Counted from the first letter of the stretch, positions 44,601 to 54,365 are shown. The stretch is DNA of 64,000 bases from Candidatus Melainabacteria bacterium (GCA_003258735.1 QHME01000006.1:54802-118801); one strand, 5' to 3'. A program made the numbers and translations. Notes: generated from the sequence alone by a model not told the origin.

Positions 44601-45343
44601 TGTTAAAAGATACTGATAAATACGAAACTTCTTCACATTTTTCATATAATGATTACAAGAAAAAAGTTCAAAAAGCTCCAAACAAGGATATGACCTTGTT
44701 TATTTCAGTTTTTATTGTTGGAGTACTAATAATTCTTGGTTTTGCAAAAATTTTGTCACCAAATGTTGATGTTGGTATTACTTCTGATGATGAAGTTGCA
44801 TCAGTGCAAGATGATGATAATTCTTCAAACGGTTCTGTTATTGATGATCGCTTACGTAATTTGCAACAAGAGGATGAAGGTAAAAAATCTGATTCCGAAG
44901 ACATGTTTTCTCCTGAATTGGATGAAAAGGTTATTTTGCCTCAACAAAAGAGAAAAACTGTTGGTCAAATGGAGGCAGAACTTGCAAAAGTTCAAGATGC
45001 AGTAAAAAATAATCAGCCGGAAGTTGAAAAAATTGATTCGCAGAAAAATAAACAATCTTCAGTTACTAAACCTGTTCAACAAGCTCCAAAACCTCAATCC
45101 GCTATGGCTCCTGAGCAAATTATTAATGCAAAAGTTGTTGTAGGGTATTATGCAACTGAAAAGCAGGCAGAAGTTGCTAAATCTATTATACAAGATGCAG
45201 GATTGGGTGTTACTCCAATTGTTAAAAATCTAGGCGGCTATTATACTTTACAAGTGGGTTCTTATTCTTCTAGAGAGAAGGCTCAACAGGCTGCAAACGG
45301 ATTGCTAAAGAGCAATTTCCCTGCAAGAGTGATTGTTGAGTAG
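44600..45343 (+). CDS. SPOR-domain membrane protein
   Basis: The 247-residue protein has a short cytoplasmic part, a single membrane segment (LFISVFIVGVLIILGFAKIL, about residues 33-52), a Ser/Asp/Glu/Gln-rich linker of about 110 residues and a C-terminal SPOR domain (KVVVGYYATEKQAEVAKSII...YYTLQVGSYSSREKAQQAANGL). SPOR domains bind denuded peptidoglycan at the division site, so a role in septation is likely. The ATG overlaps the DUF366 stop (TAATG). Confidence 0.87.
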   Translation: MLKDTDKYETSSHFSYNDYKKKVQKAPNKDMTLFISVFIVGVLIILGFAKILSPNVDVGITSDDEVASVQDDDNSSNGSVIDDRLRNLQQEDEGKKSDSEDMFSPELDEKVILPQQKRKTVGQMEAELAKVQDAVKNNQPEVEKIDSQKNKQSSVTKPVQQAPKPQSAMAPEQIINAKVVVGYYATEKQAEVAKSIIQDAGLGVTPIVKNLGGYYTLQVGSYSSREKAQQAANGLLKSNFPARVIVE

Positions 45344-45399
45344 AGTTGGTAATAAGGCAAAAATAATAATTGCCCTTCTAAATTTTTAAAATAACAAAT

Positions 45400-45439
45400 A
45401 ATAATATAGGTCGGCATTGCTATGCTGACCTATATTATT
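45400..45439. terminator. Hairpin after the SPOR gene
   Basis: An 18-bp stem with one G-U (AATAATATAGGTCGGCAT and its complement) has a TGCT loop. It lacks a long T run and could also be a processing or palindromic element. Confidence 0.55.
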
Positions 45440-45549
45440 ATGAAAAATAAATATTTATCTTTCACGAGTCTATTCTACCATTTTAAGCAGGTAGGTGCAA
45501 TATTTTTAGTTCGCTTGTGTTTTGGTTATATTTTACATATAATTTAGGT

Positions 45550-46377
45550 ATGGAAAATATTAAGAGAATTAAATTAAGGGATTTTGAAATTGGTGGGGAT
45601 AAATTAACTATTCTTGCCGGTCCTTGTGCTGCAGAAAGTCAAGAAATCTTGAACGAAACGGCTCAAGGTTTAAAAGAGATTACACAGGATTTGGGTATCA
45701 ATTATGTATTCAAATCTTCATTTGATAAGGCTAATCGCTCGTCTATCACTTCATATAGAGGTCCAGGACTAGTGAAAGGTTTGGAGATGTTGCAAGAGGT
45801 TAAAGATAAATTTGACTTACCGATTGTGACAGATATCCACACACCTGACCAAGCTGAAACAGTGGCAAAAGTTGCTGATATTTTGCAGATTCCTGCCTTT
45901 TTGTGTAGACAAACAGATATTTTGGTTGCAGCCGCAAAAACAGGTAAGATTGTAAATATTAAAAAAGGTCAATTTTTATCACCTGAACAAATGGGATCGT
46001 TGGTTAAAAAAGTCGAAGATTCAGGAAATCATCAAATTTTGTTGACCGATAGAGGTTCATCTTTTGGGTACAACAATTTAGTTGTGGACTTTAGAGGAAT
46101 TCCTATTATGCAATCTTTTGGTTATCCGGTGGTATTTGATGCGACTCACAGTGTTCAACTTCCTGGAGCTAAAGGTAATTGTTCGGGCGGTGACAGAAGG
46201 TTTGTGCCAACTTTAGCTAAAGCTGCAATGGCGGCAGGAGCTAATGTGTTGTTTTTTGAAGTTCATCCTGACCCTGATAAAGCATTATGTGACGGTCCAA
46301 ATATGGTAGCTTTAAAAGATGCAAGAGAATTGTTTGCAATGTGTAAAAAAATATTTGAGGTTGTCAGAAACAAATGA
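45550..46377 (+). CDS. kdsA: 3-deoxy-8-phosphooctulonate (KDO-8-P) synthase
   Basis: The 275-residue aldolase joins arabinose-5-phosphate and PEP to make KDO-8-phosphate for lipopolysaccharide. Motifs seen include LAGPCAAES, FKSSFDKANRSS, VTDIHTPDQ, LCRQTDIL, NIKKGQFL and FEVHPDPDKALCDGPNM. The length is normal; an earlier ATG at 45517 gives an unlikely extension. Its presence implies an outer membrane with LPS, or at least KDO. It overlaps the next gene by four bases (ATGA). Confidence 0.95.
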   Translation: MENIKRIKLRDFEIGGDKLTILAGPCAAESQEILNETAQGLKEITQDLGINYVFKSSFDKANRSSITSYRGPGLVKGLEMLQEVKDKFDLPIVTDIHTPDQAETVAKVADILQIPAFLCRQTDILVAAAKTGKIVNIKKGQFLSPEQMGSLVKKVEDSGNHQILLTDRGSSFGYNNLVVDFRGIPIMQSFGYPVVFDATHSVQLPGAKGNCSGGDRRFVPTLAKAAMAAGANVLFFEVHPDPDKALCDGPNMVALKDARELFAMCKKIFEVVRNK

Positions 46378-47000
46378 TTATAAAAACTTTTGTAGAAGGA
46401 CCGATAAATGCAAATAACTATCTTATAATTGATGAGGACTCAAGAGAAGCTGTGTTGATAGACTGTTCTTCTGCTCGTCCTGAATTTGTTCAAGCAATAA
46501 AGAATAGTGACATAAAGTTGAAATATATTCTTTTGACACATGGTCATTTTGACCATTTGTTGGGTGTGGATAAATTCAAGTCAGAGTTTGGGGTTGATAC
46601 TTACGTTTCTCAAGATGACTTATCCCAAGTCAAACTTGCTCCAAATATGATGTTAATGTTTGCAGGGGAAAAGATTCCTGATATTGGCGAAATTACACAT
46701 TTTGTAAAGGATGGAGATGAATTTTCAATCGGAAATACTAAAATCAAAGCTATTTCAACTGCAGGTCATACGAGAGGTGGAATGTGCTATCTTATTGGCG
46801 ACAACCTTTTCTCCGGTGATACCTTATTTAGAGGCAGTGTAGGTCGTTGTGATTTGCCGGAGGGTGATTTTAGGGCAATTGAAAAAAGTATCAAAGAGAA
46901 ACTGTTTAAGTTGCCTGATGAAACAGCCGTATACACAGGTCATGGCGACAAAACAACAATCGGCTACGAAAAAAGATTTAATGAAATTGTAAATGTATAG
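46374..47000 (+). CDS. Metallo-beta-lactamase-fold hydrolase (glyoxalase II-like)
   Basis: The 208-residue protein has the metal motif THGHFDHLLG (HxHxDH), a later His in STAGHTRGGMCYL, Asp in FSGDTLFRGSVGRCDLP and a final His in YTGHGDKT. These are the ligands of a two-metal MBL hydrolase of the YcbL/glyoxalase II-like type, acting on thioesters such as lactoylglutathione analogues. The substrate is not known. It is translationally coupled to kdsA. Confidence 0.87.
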   Translation: MIIKTFVEGPINANNYLIIDEDSREAVLIDCSSARPEFVQAIKNSDIKLKYILLTHGHFDHLLGVDKFKSEFGVDTYVSQDDLSQVKLAPNMMLMFAGEKIPDIGEITHFVKDGDEFSIGNTKIKAISTAGHTRGGMCYLIGDNLFSGDTLFRGSVGRCDLPEGDFRAIEKSIKEKLFKLPDETAVYTGHGDKTTIGYEKRFNEIVNV

Positions 47001-47010
47001 AGGTATAAAA

Positions 47011-48051
47011 ATGAAGGAACAATTAGAAAAAATTTATTCTGATGCTGTTGCAGATATTGAAAAAGCTGCAACCGTAAAAGATTTGGAAGATATCAAATTC
47101 AAATATTTGAGCCGAAAGGGTGAATTTAATGAAATTAAAAAGGGTTTGAAAGATTTATCGCCTGAAGACAAAAGAGTTGTAGGTTCATTGGCAAATGATA
47201 TTACTAAAAAATTGGAATCTTCAATTTCTGAGAAATTTCATTTGTTCTATGAACAAGAGTTAAATAAAAAGCTAGAAAAAGAAAGATTGGATGTGACGCT
47301 TCCCGGACAATTTATTCCACGTGGTCATGTTCATCCGTTGACTTCTACTACGAATGAAATTGTTTCAATTTTCCAAAGTTTAGGTTTTTCAGTTGCTCCA
47401 AACGAAAATTCTCCTGAGGTTGAAACAGAATATTTCAACTTTGATATGCTCAATGTGCCAAAAGATCACCCTGCACGTGATATGCAAGATACATTCTATA
47501 CAGATGTTGCGAAAAATGTTGTGTTGAGAAGTCAAACTTCAGGTGCTCAAATTCACGTAATGGAAAATCAAAAACCTCCAATCAGAATCATCGCTCCGGG
47601 TAGAGTATACAGAAATGAGAACATAAATTCTCGTAAAAACAACTTTTTCCACCAAATTGAAGGTCTTTATGTTGATAAAGATATAACATTTGGAGATTTG
47701 AAGGGTGTGTTGAATGAATTTATCAGAATTTATTTTGGAGCAAGTCGTCCAACAAGATTCAGAAGCAGTTTCTTCCCATTCACCGAGCCTTCTGCAGAAA
47801 TTGATGTTCAATGTATTATGTGTGAAGGAAAAGGATGTAGAACATGCTCAGGTACAGGTTGGCTTGAAATTCTTGGTGCTGGCATGGTAGATCCTAACGT
47901 ACTTCGTGGTGTTGGTATTGACCCTGATGTATATTCTGGTTTTGCATTTGGTATGGGGGTCGAAAGACTTGCTATGCTTAAATATGCCGTTGATGATATC
48001 AGATTGTTCTTTAATAATGATGTTAGATTTTTAGAACAATTTAAACACTAG
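47011..48051 (+). CDS. pheS: Phenylalanine-tRNA ligase alpha subunit
   Basis: The 346-residue protein contains an N-terminal coiled-coil arm (residues 1-90) and the class II synthetase core with motif 2 PGRVYRNENINSRKNNFFHQIEGL and motif 3 GFAFGMGVERLAML. It aminoacylates tRNA-Phe as part of an alpha2beta2 complex. The pheT partner is not adjacent; a terminator and rseP follow instead. AGAGGT precedes the ATG at 47011. Confidence 0.95.
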   Translation: MKEQLEKIYSDAVADIEKAATVKDLEDIKFKYLSRKGEFNEIKKGLKDLSPEDKRVVGSLANDITKKLESSISEKFHLFYEQELNKKLEKERLDVTLPGQFIPRGHVHPLTSTTNEIVSIFQSLGFSVAPNENSPEVETEYFNFDMLNVPKDHPARDMQDTFYTDVAKNVVLRSQTSGAQIHVMENQKPPIRIIAPGRVYRNENINSRKNNFFHQIEGLYVDKDITFGDLKGVLNEFIRIYFGASRPTRFRSSFFPFTEPSAEIDVQCIMCEGKGCRTCSGTGWLEILGAGMVDPNVLRGVGIDPDVYSGFAFGMGVERLAMLKYAVDDIRLFFNNDVRFLEQFKH

Positions 48052-48063
48052 TTTGATAACTTA

Positions 48064-48104
48064 TAAAGGTAAAAGGTCATATTATAGTGGCTTTTTACCT
48101 TTTT
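48064..48104 (+). terminator. Terminator after pheS
   Basis: AAAGGTAAAAGG pairs with CTTTTTACCTTT around a loop of about 14 bases, ending in a T run (TTTTTC). Confidence 0.7.
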
Positions 48105-48129
48105 CAATAAGCAGTTACAGGAGATTTTT

Positions 48130-49497
48130 ATGTCAATAATTATAATGATTTTGCTACTAAGCTTTTTGGTTCTTGTTCACGAGGCAGGGCACTTTTATGC
48201 AGCCAGAGCTTTAGGAATAAAGGTTTCAAAGTTCGGTTTTGGTTTGCCTATAGGACCAACATTGTGGAGCAAACAAGTTGGAGATGTAGAGCTCGTTGTT
48301 CATGCATTTTTGTTGGGTGGTTATGTTTCATTTCCTGATGATGAAAAAGATTCAAACTTACCAGCAGATTCTATGGACAGATTTATAAATCGTCCTGTAT
48401 GGCAAAGAATGATAGTAATTTCAGCCGGTGTAATCGCAAATATCATAACTGCATTTGTTCTTGTTCTGTTGACTGCGTTTATTCAAGGAAAACTTCCATC
48501 AGGACAATATCAAGTTTATGTGGATAATATTGCAGCCGAAAAAAGTGAATCAGTATGGTCAAGTGGACTTCAAAAAGGTGATAAAATTTTAAAAATTAAC
48601 GGTTCTGATATCGAATCTCCTTATGCTCTAACGTTGTATGCTAAAAATAGTGCGCGTTTTGATGGCAAGGTTGAAGAAGAAACCGTTAAGACCAATTTTG
48701 AGAAATTAACAAAATTAAATCCAAAACTTTCAGCTGATGAAGCAATTCCACAAAATACAAAGGTTGTTTTGCCTGTTCGTCAGGATGAAAATGAATTACA
48801 TATTGATAAAGAGGCTTTGAAAGGCTACAAATTGTATCACGACAGTCAAGTCAGTTTGACTTCTGAACAAGTTAAATTAAGAGACTCTTTAAAAGACCAA
48901 AGCGTTTACATGTCTGAAGGTAATGTTACTTTGAGTGATTTGGCTTATGCTGTTTCTGATACTCAAAGACCTATTCATATTACGGTTGAACGTAATGGTA
49001 AATCTGTTGATTTGAAAACTATTTATTCAAATGAAAAAGGAATTATCGGTATTCAACTTGGAGCTAGAGAAATTTTGATGCCGACAAAAGGGTTTACTTC
49101 GGTAATTTCAGGAAGTTGCAGATATTTGTGGGAACAAACATATATGCTTGTTTATGGTTTGTGGCAGTTATTTACAGGTAAAATTCCTATGAAAGATTTG
49201 CACGGAATCGTTGTTATTACAAAAATCGGTGGAGATGTTATTAACAATAGCGGATTTTTCTCAGGATTGTTGCTTACGGCAATGATATCTTTGGATTTGG
49301 CTTTAGTTAATTTCTTGCCGATACCTGCTCTTGATGGTGGACACTTTATGTTTTTGGTTATAGAAAAACTTAGAGGTAAACCGCTTGACGAAGAGACTAT
49401 AAACAAAATAAGTTCAGTGTTTTTCTTGTTGTTAATTTTGTTTATGGTATTTGTTGTGTTTAATGATGTGTACGCACTAATTAGACACAAATTCTAA
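48130..49497 (+). CDS. rseP: RseP-type M50 site-2 membrane protease
   Basis: The 455-residue protein has an HExxH zinc site in the first membrane helix (LVHEAGHFYAARAL, residues about 17-21), a PDZ-like domain (near 135-165 and again near 270-305), and the C-terminal LDGG metal motif in NFLPIPALDGGHFMFLVIEKLRG. It cuts membrane-bound substrates such as anti-sigma factors. A possible client is the anti-sigma protein at 54009, which has a membrane helix, but no direct link is shown. The region between the PDZ parts is longer than in E. coli. Confidence 0.9.
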   Translation: MSIIIMILLLSFLVLVHEAGHFYAARALGIKVSKFGFGLPIGPTLWSKQVGDVELVVHAFLLGGYVSFPDDEKDSNLPADSMDRFINRPVWQRMIVISAGVIANIITAFVLVLLTAFIQGKLPSGQYQVYVDNIAAEKSESVWSSGLQKGDKILKINGSDIESPYALTLYAKNSARFDGKVEEETVKTNFEKLTKLNPKLSADEAIPQNTKVVLPVRQDENELHIDKEALKGYKLYHDSQVSLTSEQVKLRDSLKDQSVYMSEGNVTLSDLAYAVSDTQRPIHITVERNGKSVDLKTIYSNEKGIIGIQLGAREILMPTKGFTSVISGSCRYLWEQTYMLVYGLWQLFTGKIPMKDLHGIVVITKIGGDVINNSGFFSGLLLTAMISLDLALVNFLPIPALDGGHFMFLVIEKLRGKPLDEETINKISSVFFLLLILFMVFVVFNDVYALIRHKF

Positions 49498-49569
49498 AAG
49501 GTATACATATAACCCTGTATAAGATAGCGAAATAGGTATAATAAATAAAAAAGGGGGACAATTTAAACA

Positions 49570-50892
49570 ATGTTAGATTTTATTCACTCGCATGGAATGA
49601 TAATTTCAGGAATGATATTATTGATTTCTTATATTTTCATCGCAAGCGAAAAAATTCAAAAATCAGTAGTTGCACTGGTTGGTGCATCTTTGACAATGCT
49701 TTTGGGGTTAATTCCATTAACATTAAATCTTGATAGCAATGTGAAAGGTGTTTTTGAATATGTAGATTTTGAGGTAATTTTCTTACTGATTGGTATGATG
49801 ATTATCGTGCATATTGCCAGTCGCAGTGGTGTTTTTAAATGGATGGCATTAAATTTATTAAAATTGACAAAAGGGCATCCTAAAACAGTTTTGTTTGCAT
49901 TAGCGGCATTTACGGCTATTGCATCAGCTTTTCTAGATAATGTAACAACAGTTGTACTTATGATGCCGATTACTTTTGTAATTGCAAAAGAGTTTGATAC
50001 GGATCCTGTACCATTTTTGATTACAGAAGTTCTTGCATCAAATATTGGTGGCACTGCAACTTTGATTGGAGACCCTCCGAATATCATTATCGGTACAAGA
50101 GCAGGATTGAGCTTTATGGCTTTCGTAAAAGAATTAACTCCAATTGTAACAATAATATTCCTTGTTTGTATTTCATTGTTGATTTTCTTGTTTAGAAAAG
50201 GCTTGAAAGCAACTCCAGAAAAAATGGAACATGTTGCAAATTTGGATAACTCAAAAACTATCACTGATAAAAATTTGATGATTCGTTCAATGATTACGTT
50301 GGCTCTTGTAATTTTAGGATTTGTAACTCACGATATTACACATATTTCAGCGTTTGTGTTTGCGGTATCAGGTGCAGCGTTTTTGTTACTGTTTGAAAAA
50401 CCAAAAGAAATTTATCGTGATGTTGAATGGCTTACAATTTTCTTCTTTGTTGGTTTGTTCATCATAATTGGTGGTTTTGAGGCAAACGGTGGTATAAAAT
50501 TTTTGGCAGACCAGTTGATTGTCTTGACTCATGGCAGTTTGGATGCTGCAACAATGATTATTCTTTGGGCATCAGGAATTTTGTCAGGTATAATTGATAA
50601 TATTCCTTATACAGCAACAATGGCGCCATTGATTTCTGAATTAATCAATCCGGCTAATCCGAATGCTATAACAGGTCATGTCCATGCACTTTGGTGGGCA
50701 TTGTCTTTGGGAGCTTGTCTTGGCGGAAACTTAACTATTATAGGTGCTGCTGCAAATGTTTTGGTTAGTGAAACTTCAGCATCTCATGGACACAAGATTT
50801 CATTCTTGCGATTTATGAAATATGGCGCATTGGTGACATTTATTTCACTTGTTTTAAGTTCTGTTTATTTATATTTCAGATTCTTGCATTAG
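49570..50892 (+). CDS. ArsB/NhaD-family (ion transporter superfamily) permease
   Basis: The 440-residue protein has about 11-12 membrane helices with two homologous halves. The landmark motifs are SAFLDNVTTVVLMMPIT, GGTATLIGDPPNIIIG, GIIDNIPYTATMAPLI and GACLGGNLTIIGAAANVLVS, typical of the ArsB/NhaD group. It may exchange Na+ for H+ or export an oxyanion; sequence alone does not separate these. It is a single-gene unit between two terminators. GGGGGACA lies before the ATG. Confidence 0.87.
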   Translation: MLDFIHSHGMIISGMILLISYIFIASEKIQKSVVALVGASLTMLLGLIPLTLNLDSNVKGVFEYVDFEVIFLLIGMMIIVHIASRSGVFKWMALNLLKLTKGHPKTVLFALAAFTAIASAFLDNVTTVVLMMPITFVIAKEFDTDPVPFLITEVLASNIGGTATLIGDPPNIIIGTRAGLSFMAFVKELTPIVTIIFLVCISLLIFLFRKGLKATPEKMEHVANLDNSKTITDKNLMIRSMITLALVILGFVTHDITHISAFVFAVSGAAFLLLFEKPKEIYRDVEWLTIFFFVGLFIIIGGFEANGGIKFLADQLIVLTHGSLDAATMIILWASGILSGIIDNIPYTATMAPLISELINPANPNAITGHVHALWWALSLGACLGGNLTIIGAAANVLVSETSASHGHKISFLRFMKYGALVTFISLVLSSVYLYFRFLH

Positions 50893-50920
50893 GTGTTGAA
50901 TGAAAAAGCAGATATTAGTG

Positions 50921-50949
50921 GACGGAGGGGTGAAACCCCTCCGTCTTTT
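50921..50949 (+). terminator. Strong intrinsic terminator
   Basis: GACGGAGGGG and its complement form a perfect 10-bp stem with a TGAAA loop, followed by TTTTCTTTTC. Confidence 0.92.
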
Positions 50950-50960
50950 CTTTTCAATGG

Positions 50961-50987
50961 AAAAGTCCTTGCAAAGCAAGGACTTTT
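50961..50987. terminator. Second hairpin, probably ending the minus-strand genes
   Basis: AAAAGTCCTTGC/GCAAGGACTTTT has a three-base loop and A/T tracts on both sides. It lies 11 bases after the previous terminator's T run and would stop transcription from 51025 on the minus strand. Confidence 0.8.
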
Positions 50988-51024
50988 TATCTTTTACCGA
51001 AAATGCAAATCTTTAGAACAGGAA

Positions 51025-51228
51025 TTAATTATTGCTCAACACTAATCTAAATGTTGCCAAATTTTTAATTGATAACATAGCATGTTTGTTATGTTGTTCT
51101 TCAGAAATATTAAAGATTCTGATAATTCTTTGGATTTCTGCCAAATCTTTGTAATTTCTGATTCTATACACATTTTCAACTGGGTCTGTAACTACTGACA
51201 TCAATGTGTTTAATTCCTGTTCTTTCAT
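51025..51228 (-). CDS. Small hypothetical protein
   Basis: The 67-residue charged protein has no membrane segment and no recognised domain. It is likely helical (YKDLAEIQRIIRIFNISEEQHNKHAML). AGGATAACAGGTT lies ahead of the ATG. The clean frame and the terminator behind it support a real gene. Confidence 0.5.
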   Translation of the reverse strand: MKEQELNTLMSVVTDPVENVYRIRNYKDLAEIQRIIRIFNISEEQHNKHAMLSIKNLATFRLVLSNN

Positions 51229-51341
51229 AACCTGTTATCCTCTTTCCTATATACTCTTATATAAAGTATTTTTCTTTGTGAGAATTGCCAAATTTGTTGT
51301 CTTTTTGTTAATAATTCTTAATAAACTTCCTAAATGTGAAT

Positions 51342-51596
51342 TTATGCCATTAAATCAATGTTTTGAGCCAAAACATTTGATGTTGAGTTAGGACGGAGCA
51401 AACTGTAAGGACCATCGTTGTAGATGCTTTTTGCAAATTGTGTGTTGTGTTTAACTTCAGGAGAGAAACTCATTGGAGTGCCAGAGGTTTGCAATGTGCG
51501 ATAAATTGCAACGCTACGTGAAGGGTTTGTATTGTTGTAATCTTCGACTCTGCCTATAGGTAAAGTCGTATTTGAACCTGAGTAAATGAATCCCAT
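51342..51596 (-). CDS. Small hypothetical protein
   Basis: The 84-residue protein is rich in Ser, Asn and Thr and has no signal peptide or membrane segment. No family is recognised. A weak ribosome binding site (GGGATATCGG) precedes the ATG. It sits between the small gene at 51025 and the long pilin-like gene. Confidence 0.45.
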   Translation of the reverse strand: MGFIYSGSNTTLPIGRVEDYNNTNPSRSVAIYRTLQTSGTPMSFSPEVKHNTQFAKSIYNDGPYSLLRPNSTSNVLAQNIDLMA

Positions 51597-51664
51597 AATT
51601 TTCCGATATCCCTATATATATTATAACGTATGTTGAAATAAAATATAACCCCATGAACTAAAAA

Positions 51665-51692
51665 TCGGAGGTGACAATTGCCACCTCCGATG
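51665..51692 (-). terminator. Terminator of the long pilin-like gene
   Basis: The ten-bp stem ATCGGAGGTG/CACCTCCGAT lies 17 bases after the stop at 51709, followed on the minus strand by TTTTTAG. Confidence 0.8.
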
Positions 51693-51708
51693 AATAATTA
51701 TAATATTT

Positions 51709-52959
51709 TTAGAAATAATTAATTGACCAGTTATATCCACCATAAGAATAGTTTTTACCAACTCCATTTTTATACGTTACAGAAGAATAATTTGGTCTAA
51801 CGCCATAGGCATAATGAGCTCCACTAAATCCACATGTAGCATTAGTGTTAAATGAATTAACATTTTTTGTAAAGTAGTAGTAATCGTTACTCTTTGAGGA
51901 TTCTATTGCATTTTTCAAATTAGCACCAGACATTGAACCAGCTTCTTTGCCCTCACAATACAGGGTAATATCTGGTGGGGTTGCACCAGCTGGGAGAGGG
52001 TCAGTTTTCCCATTTATTTTTGCAACAGTTTGACTGGCATTAATATATACCTTGCAGGTACTATCGCCATTTCTGCAGTTAGCAGGATATAAATTAACTG
52101 TTATATCAATTTCTTTAGCACAGGCTGGTGCTAAAGGCGCAATTACGGAATTATCACAACATTCTTGATTTAAGGTTGAAGTAATTAATCCTTTATTCAA
52201 GTAATATTTACAACAATCCTCGCTGTAATCCCCAATTTCACAAGGATTATCAGGGTCTGGCGTGATTTCTGGTTTGTCTGTTGTTGCAACGCTTTCGGTA
52301 CTTTCACCTGTTGGGTCATAAGCAGTAAAGGTCACTGGACTGATTTTATTAGCTCCAGACAAAACAATAAAATCTTTACCAAATACATTAGGACCTTTAG
52401 GACCATTCAAATCAATAATTCCATAAACCGCAGATTGTCCAATTTGAGGTGTTAAGCAGATACTTGTGCCATTTTTAAGTTTTGCGCAAGCACCTTTCAC
52501 AAGACTTTGCGTATTCCCTGCGGAGTCTTTATATGTTTGTGTTTTAATATCATATTCTTTTTTATCGTTCCCGCTGAATTCATAGTATTTATCAGCAAAA
52601 CATTCTTTTAAAATTGTATCTTTGTTCTTTGTAAAATCTCCATAATATTTAGAAACTCTTAGGTATTTTTTTATAAATGTACCTGAGGTTGTATCATAAT
52701 CTGGGCTTGTTGATGTTGTATACATCATTGTCTCACCAAAATTTGCCTTGTTTTCTGTTATAACAAGGTTGTCTATCGCTGTTTTTATCGCGGTCATTTG
52801 ACGACGTAATTGGTGTGTCAAAACTTCATCTCTAAAATGTGTAACAAGCGCAGGCAAAACCAACGCTGCAATAATACCAACGATACCTGTTGCAATCAAA
52901 ACTTCAGTCAGTGTAAACCCAAACAAAGATTTCCCCAACTCTGACATTTTATATTTCAT
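51709..52959 (-). CDS. Long type IV pilin-like protein with Cys-rich insert
   Basis: The 416-residue protein is a class III prepilin: leader to Gly14, then FTLTEVLIATGIVG with Glu at mature position 5. The mature part has the shared block DLNGPKGPNVFGKDFIVL and a central Cys-rich stretch (CEIGDYSEDCCKYY, QECCDN, ACAKEI, CRNGDSTC). Its C-terminus is Tyr/Ser/Asn-rich (YGVRPNYSSVTYKNG). It is about twice the size of the other pilin-like proteins here and could be a tip adhesin-like minor pilin. The ATG at 52959 is used; a TTG at 52971 sits too close to AAGGAG. Confidence 0.8.
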   Translation of the reverse strand: MKYKMSELGKSLFGFTLTEVLIATGIVGIIAALVLPALVTHFRDEVLTHQLRRQMTAIKTAIDNLVITENKANFGETMMYTTSTSPDYDTTSGTFIKKYLRVSKYYGDFTKNKDTILKECFADKYYEFSGNDKKEYDIKTQTYKDSAGNTQSLVKGACAKLKNGTSICLTPQIGQSAVYGIIDLNGPKGPNVFGKDFIVLSGANKISPVTFTAYDPTGESTESVATTDKPEITPDPDNPCEIGDYSEDCCKYYLNKGLITSTLNQECCDNSVIAPLAPACAKEIDITVNLYPANCRNGDSTCKVYINASQTVAKINGKTDPLPAGATPPDITLYCEGKEAGSMSGANLKNAIESSKSNDYYYFTKNVNSFNTNATCGFSGAHYAYGVRPNYSSVTYKNGVGKNYSYGGYNWSINYF

Positions 52960-53192
52960 AAACTGTTCCAAACTCCTTTATACTCTTAATCATATTATAT
53001 AAACATTATAACAGTTTACTCCCCCTTTTGCAATAGAGAGGAGCTTGTAGTTTTTATTGGAGATGCTGAAATACCGCGTAGGAACATAATATTAAGTTTC
53101 GATCTCTCCAAATTCATATTCTATAAAAAGTCATGAGATTACGACAATTCCTCATTTTTACCATGTTATAATGAACAAAAGAGGAAGGTTTT

Positions 53193-53804
53193 ATGAAAAA
53201 AGGCTTATTTATCACTTTAGAAGGTGCAGATGGTTGTGGTAAAACAACTCAACTTAATTTATTGAAAGAATATTTAACAAGTAAGGGTTATGAAATCGTT
53301 GTGACTCGCGAACCTGGAGGCAAGGGGTTAGGCGAAAAACTTAGAGAAATTTTGCTAAACTATGACGGTGAAGTATCTGACAGGTGTGAGGCGTTTTTAT
53401 ATTTGGCAGACAGGGCGCAAAACATTGATACAATAATTAAACCTGCTATAAATTCAGGCAAAATTGTTCTCTGTGACAGACATACAGACAGTTCTGTAGC
53501 GTATCAGGGGTATGGTAGAGAACAAAATATTGATAATATCAACATGTTGAATGAACTTGCAGTGAATGGTGTTCATCCAGATTTGACAATTGTTTTTGAT
53601 ATTGATACCGAAACATCAATGGAGCGTGTTGGTGCTGAAAAAGACCGTCTTGAAAGTGCAGGAATTGAATTCCACAAGCGTGTACGCAATGGCTATCTTG
53701 AAATTGCAAAGAAAAATCCGCAAAGGATTAAAGTTGTCGATGCATCTCAGACAATTGAAGATGTGCAACGAGATGTTATTAAAATTGTTGAAGGGGTTTT
53801 GTAA
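53193..53804 (+). CDS. tmk: Thymidylate kinase
   Basis: The 203-residue enzyme phosphorylates dTMP to dTDP. The P-loop GADGCGKTTQ lies at residues 11-20, the DR(Y/H) motif at CDRHTDSSVAYQGYGR, and TREPGG near residue 40. The length is normal. GAGGAAGG precedes the ATG. It is a single-gene unit; the following 200 bp contain repeat-like DNA. Confidence 0.95.
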   Translation: MKKGLFITLEGADGCGKTTQLNLLKEYLTSKGYEIVVTREPGGKGLGEKLREILLNYDGEVSDRCEAFLYLADRAQNIDTIIKPAINSGKIVLCDRHTDSSVAYQGYGREQNIDNINMLNELAVNGVHPDLTIVFDIDTETSMERVGAEKDRLESAGIEFHKRVRNGYLEIAKKNPQRIKVVDASQTIEDVQRDVIKIVEGVL

Positions 53805-54008
53805 AAGATAATCGTGTGGACACTTGTCCTTCCGACTTAAATTGAATTCTTATGTCAAATTCCCAAGCTTTCAGAATCCATTGTCGGTATTGTAGAGTCG
53901 ACCAACTTTTCAATCTTAGTACTGCTGTGTAGCGACATAATTTCAATTCTTTTTGAAAAATGAACTTTTTTATTTTACAATCGTTATATAAGTATAGAGG
54001 TTGATAAT

Positions 54009-54353
54009 ATGAACGAAAAATGCACGAAATACGAAGCCTTATTTACTTTTAGAAGCGAAGAAGAACTGAATGAACATATTCAGCACTGTGAGGATTGTAG
54101 AAAAGAGCATGAAAAGATGCTCAAGGTGTCTGAGTTGATTCAAGAGGCTAAGCCTTATCTGAGAGAAAAACGCAAAAATTGGGCAAAAATCAAAGTTGCT
54201 TGTGCGCTTTTTATGTTGATGGTTAGTGGAACAACTTTGGGTGTCTTGAATTTTAATTCCGAGGTGTCTGATACTTTGAAATACGGTTCGGCATTAAGTG
54301 CGGAAGATTTGGGATTGCCTGTAGATTCTTATGGGTTGATTTATATAGAATAG
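54009..54353 (+). CDS. Anti-sigma factor with zf-HC2-type zinc motif
   Basis: The 114-residue protein has HIQHCEDC (HxxxCxxC) at residues 28-35 plus an N-terminal Cys5, as in zinc-binding anti-sigma domains. A single membrane helix (VACALFMLMVSGTTLGVLNF, about 62-81) and a short outer tail of about 30 residues follow. It would hold the ECF sigma factor encoded 12 bases downstream. Placing the anti-sigma gene first is less common than sigma first. Confidence 0.8.
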   Translation: MNEKCTKYEALFTFRSEEELNEHIQHCEDCRKEHEKMLKVSELIQEAKPYLREKRKNWAKIKVACALFMLMVSGTTLGVLNFNSEVSDTLKYGSALSAEDLGLPVDSYGLIYIE

Positions 54354-54365
54354 CAGACGGAATTG

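Noticed and set aside
49656..50264. Long open frame on the minus strand (202 codons)
   Set aside because: It is antisense to the ArsB/NhaD-type gene, lacks a ribosome binding site and mirrors codon bias of the real frame.
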